Positions 61,711 through 64,000 of a DNA stretch of 64,000 nt are shown one piece after another. This DNA comes from G963665005 sp963665005 (GTDB taxonomy: Bacteria; Bacillota; Clostridia; Christensenellales; SZUA-584). The DNA lies in the NCBI GenBank assembly GCA_963665005.2, contig CAXXTQ010000001.1, forward strand, positions 2,790,001-2,854,000. Direction: 5' to 3'. Made by a program: the position numbers and the translations under genes. The notes under the pieces are model-generated. The model worked only from the letters and a program-made list of their open reading frames with translations, was not told the DNA's origin and made no database searches. Position 1 is the first letter of the stretch, and every line of letters begins with the position of its first letter.

Positions 61711-61736
61711 AAAAACCACCGCATATGGTGGTTTTT
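61711..61736 (-). terminator. Terminator of ssrA
   Basis: AAAAACCACC and GGTGGTTTTT pair around GCATAT, with A and T runs on both sides, so it works in both directions. It lies 11 bases after the encoded CCA end of tmRNA. Confidence 0.85.
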
Positions 61737-61746
61737 CATAATATTT

Positions 61747-62106
61747 TGGTGGAGGCGAGGGGAGTCGAACCCCTGTCCGAAAGTTCCAGCACTCAATTTT
61801 CTCCGGGTGCAGTATAGCAATTAGATTTCCCGCACAGCCAGCCTGCTATACGATGCAAAGCTGTGCAGTAGCTTCATAACCCCTTCCCTTACTCAAAGCT
61901 TTGTAAAGGCGGTTCCCCTAGTTAATGATGCCTTGGATCCGACGTTTAGGGTGCCATCGGCAAGACACTACACTGCCTTAAGCAGCGTAGGCTAGTTCAG
62001 AATTATCTGCAACTAAATTAAGTTCCGGCTTTTTTACGCAGCTTCCGGGACTGCGACCCGCTTATCAAGCTCCGGCAAACCCCCGTCGAAAGCCAAATAC
62101 GCCCCC
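61747..62106 (-). ncRNA. ssrA: tmRNA (transfer-messenger RNA)
   Basis: A 360-base RNA. The 5' end GGGGGCG (62100-62106) pairs with CGCCTCC before the encoded ACCA end (CCA at 61747-61749). The 3' part has the T-loop GTTCGACTCC. The tag reading frame after TTAGTT gives Ala-Asp-Asn-Ser-Glu-Leu-Ala-Tyr-Ala-Ala and TAA (about 61980-62015). It rescues stalled ribosomes together with SmpB, encoded directly upstream. It is the integration target of the adjacent island. Confidence 0.95.
61750..61770. repeat. Right attachment site copy, within ssrA
   Basis: A 21-bp sequence identical to 36186-36206. It covers the T-stem and acceptor end of the tmRNA gene, so integration keeps ssrA intact and leaves a short copy at the far end. 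Confidence 0.85.
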
Positions 62107-62148
62107 ATATAACCTCCCGCGCGGCACACCGCATCGGGATTCCGGGTT

Positions 62149-62607
62149 CTACCTTGCCATCTTTCTGGCAATATCCTGTTTTCTCTGCGCGTCTTTCTTC
62201 ATTATATCCTGACGCTTATCATAAAGCTTTTTGCCTCGCGCGACGCCTACTTCTATCTTTACCAAACCTTTTTTCAGATATACGGTAAGCGGCACTAGTG
62301 TCAGCCCTTTTTCGGCAACCTGAGAACTAAGCTTTATTATCTGTTTTTTATGAAGCAGCAGCAGCCGCACCCTTATCGGGTCTTGGTTAAACAAACTGCC
62401 TTTCTCGTAAGGGCTTATGTGCATGCCGTATATAAAAGCTTCGTTATTCACTATACGTACATATGCCTCTTTTATATTCGCCTTGCCGCCGCGTATTGAT
62501 TTAACTTCGCTTCCCGCAAGAGCTATGCCCGCCTCAACGGTCTCTTCAATAAAATATTCATGGCGCGCTTTTTTGTTTTTTATTAATATCTTTACCGCTT
62601 CGTTCAA
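62149..62607 (-). CDS. smpB: SsrA-binding protein SmpB
   Basis: A 152-residue SmpB: NKKARHEYFIEETVEAGIALAGSEVKS, ANIKEAYVRI, HISPYEKGS, and the basic tail YDKRQDIMKKDAQR. It binds tmRNA and carries it to stalled ribosomes. Start is TTG with GGGAG upstream. Order rnr-smpB-ssrA is usual for Bacillota. Confidence 0.97.
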   Translation of the reverse strand: MNEAVKILIKNKKARHEYFIEETVEAGIALAGSEVKSIRGGKANIKEAYVRIVNNEAFIYGMHISPYEKGSLFNQDPIRVRLLLLHKKQIIKLSSQVAEKGLTLVPLTVYLKKGLVKIEVGVARGKKLYDKRQDIMKKDAQRKQDIARKMAR

Positions 62608-62627
62608 AAAAAACCACTCCCGTATCT

Positions 62628-64000
62628 CTAGCGCTTGCGCGCAGGCGAAAATTCTATCCTCGGCGGAAACACGCTGACACTTTGTACACGCACTCTTAAT
62701 TCGTCTCCAAGGCTTATCTTGCGCTTAGTTCTCTCGCCTATAACGCAGTACAGTTTTTCATTGAATACATAGTAATCGTCCTGTAGGGATGATAATGGTA
62801 TCACACCCTCAATCGTGTTGTCAAGTTCGACAAATATAACATTTTTAAGCACTCCGCTGACGATTCCGTCGTACTCTTGCTCTTCTTTTCCCTTCATAAA
62901 TTCAGCTTTTTTCATGTCGTCTACTGCGCGCTCCGCTTCCATCGATGCTCTTTCTCTGATGCTGGAGTTTCTTGATATATCTTCAACTTTTTCTTCCAGC
63001 TTATTCAGGTATTTCATGGTCAGCCTGCCGCCGAGATCGTGCTTTATAATTCTATGCACGGCAAGGTCTGGATACCTTCTTATCGGGGAAGTAAAATGGC
63101 AGTAGTATTTAAAACTCAGCCCAAAATGCCCCCTGCACTCGGGTAAATATTCCGCTTTTTTAAGCGACCGCAGCATAATTTCGCTTATTATATTCTCGTG
63201 CGGCGTGCCTTTAATATCTTTTAGTATCTGCTGCAGCACTTTAGGATGTATATTATCCAGCCTTCCGGTAAGCCCGGGCCCGAAGTTCGCATAAAGTATA
63301 GCGAACGCCTTTATCTTTTCGTCATCGGGCTGTTCATGAACTCGATATACAAACGGTATCTCTCTCCAGTAATATTCTTCCGCGACAACCCGGTTCGCGG
63401 CAAGCATAAACTCTTCTATTAGCTTTTCAGCTTTGCCTCTCTGGCGCGGGCCGACATCTATGACTCTTCCTTGCTCATCATACAAAAACGCCGTCTCTTC
63501 TATCTCAAAATCGATGCTTCCTTTTTGCCGCCTTCTTTTTCGAAGCAGTTTGGCGAGTTTTTTACTAAGCATCAGGTCATCATAGATATCACTGTATTTT
63601 TCCATTAGCTGCTTATCCTGCCCGGCGAATATTGTATTCACATCAGTATACGTCATTCTGTGTTTAGATTTAATTATACTCTCAGCAAGCTTAGATTTAG
63701 TAATCTTGCCGTTTTCGTCTATAGTCATTATACAAGACAACGCAAGCCTCTCCTGCCCCTCCGAAAGCGAACATATGCCGTTTGAGAGCGATTTTGGAAG
63801 CATGGGTATCACTCTGTCGGCAAGATAAATGCTTGTGCCTCTTGTAAAAGCTTCTTTGTCAAGCGCAGTGCCTTCCATAACATAATGCGCAACATCGGCT
63901 ATATGCACACAAAGCTCATAACCGCGCCCGAGTTTCTTTATCGAAATCGCATCGTCTAAGTCTTTTGCATGCTCTCCGTCTATTGTAAATACATTGCGCT
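62628..64000 (-). CDS. rnr: Ribonuclease R, partial (C-terminal part)
   Basis: The frame is open to the window edge (457 codons seen), so the start is missing. The RNB catalytic domain has FTIDGEHAKDLDDAISI with the metal-binding aspartates, then CVHIADVAHYV, YLADRVIPMLP and YCHFTSPIRRYPDL. The S1 RNA-binding domain (YDGIVSGVLKNVIFVELDNTIEG) is at the end, followed by a short basic tail. RNase R degrades structured RNA and acts with tmRNA-SmpB in clearing faulty mRNA. It is 20 bases upstream of smpB. Confidence 0.97.
   Translation of the reverse strand, partial: RNVFTIDGEHAKDLDDAISIKKLGRGYELCVHIADVAHYVMEGTALDKEAFTRGTSIYLADRVIPMLPKSLSNGICSLSEGQERLALSCIMTIDENGKITKSKLAESIIKSKHRMTYTDVNTIFAGQDKQLMEKYSDIYDDLMLSKKLAKLLRKRRRQKGSIDFEIEETAFLYDEQGRVIDVGPRQRGKAEKLIEEFMLAANRVVAEEYYWREIPFVYRVHEQPDDEKIKAFAILYANFGPGLTGRLDNIHPKVLQQILKDIKGTPHENIISEIMLRSLKKAEYLPECRGHFGLSFKYYCHFTSPIRRYPDLAVHRIIKHDLGGRLTMKYLNKLEEKVEDISRNSSIRERASMEAERAVDDMKKAEFMKGKEEQEYDGIVSGVLKNVIFVELDNTIEGVIPLSSLQDDYYVFNEKLYCVIGERTKRKISLGDELRVRVQSVSVFPPRIEFSPARKR

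Overview
The window looks like chromosomal DNA of an anaerobic, low-GC Bacillota (Clostridia) species. The supports are strong AGGAGG-type ribosome binding sites, the rnr-smpB-ssrA gene order, a Pdu/Eut-like microcompartment locus and a WapA-like Rhs protein. I cannot name a genus from the sequence alone.

Layout. (1) 1-9062, minus strand: a bacterial microcompartment (BMC) operon reading pduL, flavoprotein-like gene, BMC-P, acylating aldehyde dehydrogenase, PduS-like protein, PduT-like BMC-T, BMC-H, BMC-P, BMC-P, BMC-H, DeoC-family aldolase, GntR/UTRA regulator and a zinc alcohol dehydrogenase that runs off the window. This is the layout of a sugar-phosphate (DeoC) type metabolosome: aldolase makes an aldehyde, the dehydrogenase makes acyl-CoA, PduL makes acyl-phosphate. 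The DeoC homologue lacks the Schiff-base lysine of classical enzymes. (2) 9063-9830: operon promoter, a repeated 12-bp motif, and on the plus strand two tandem structured RNA-like elements followed by a terminator. (3) 9931-14892: gene remnants and an IS256-type element carrying two IS1182-type insertions in its terminal repeats. (4) 14957-33273, minus strand: a full-length secreted Rhs/YD-repeat polymorphic toxin (2987 aa) followed by its immunity gene and six downstream orphan Rhs core fragments. Five of these carry a different C-terminal tip plus a putative immunity gene; the sixth is a remnant. (5) 33660-35984: a restriction-endonuclease/STAND NTPase defence-type gene. (6) 36186-61770: a 25.6-kb integrative island in the 3' end of ssrA, bounded by a 21-bp direct repeat and carrying a tyrosine integrase with arm-type repeats. 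(7) 61747-64000: tmRNA, SmpB and the start-truncated RNase R gene.

The island's main cargo (37597-54748, minus strand) is a catabolic cluster: sugar-type ABC transporter, class III aminotransferase, M20 deacylase, several dehydrogenases, an IolB-like cupin isomerase, 2-keto-3-deoxygluconate kinase, KDPG aldolase and glutamate dehydrogenase. An FCD-type GntR regulator is encoded inside it, and near-identical ATTGTATACAAT palindromes lie before three of its transcription units, so it looks like a local regulon. The gene set suggests uptake of an acylated amino sugar acid or similar compound, removal of the acyl and amino groups, and entry into the KDG/KDPG branch to pyruvate and glyceraldehyde 3-phosphate. 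That substrate is inference.

The island also carries an IS3-type element, a second IS256-type copy with an IS1182-type insertion, a HicB-like gene cut by that insertion, and a PD-(D/E)XK-like gene beside the integrase. All three IS1182-type copies sit at the same position inside IS256-type terminal repeats, which points to target-specific insertion.
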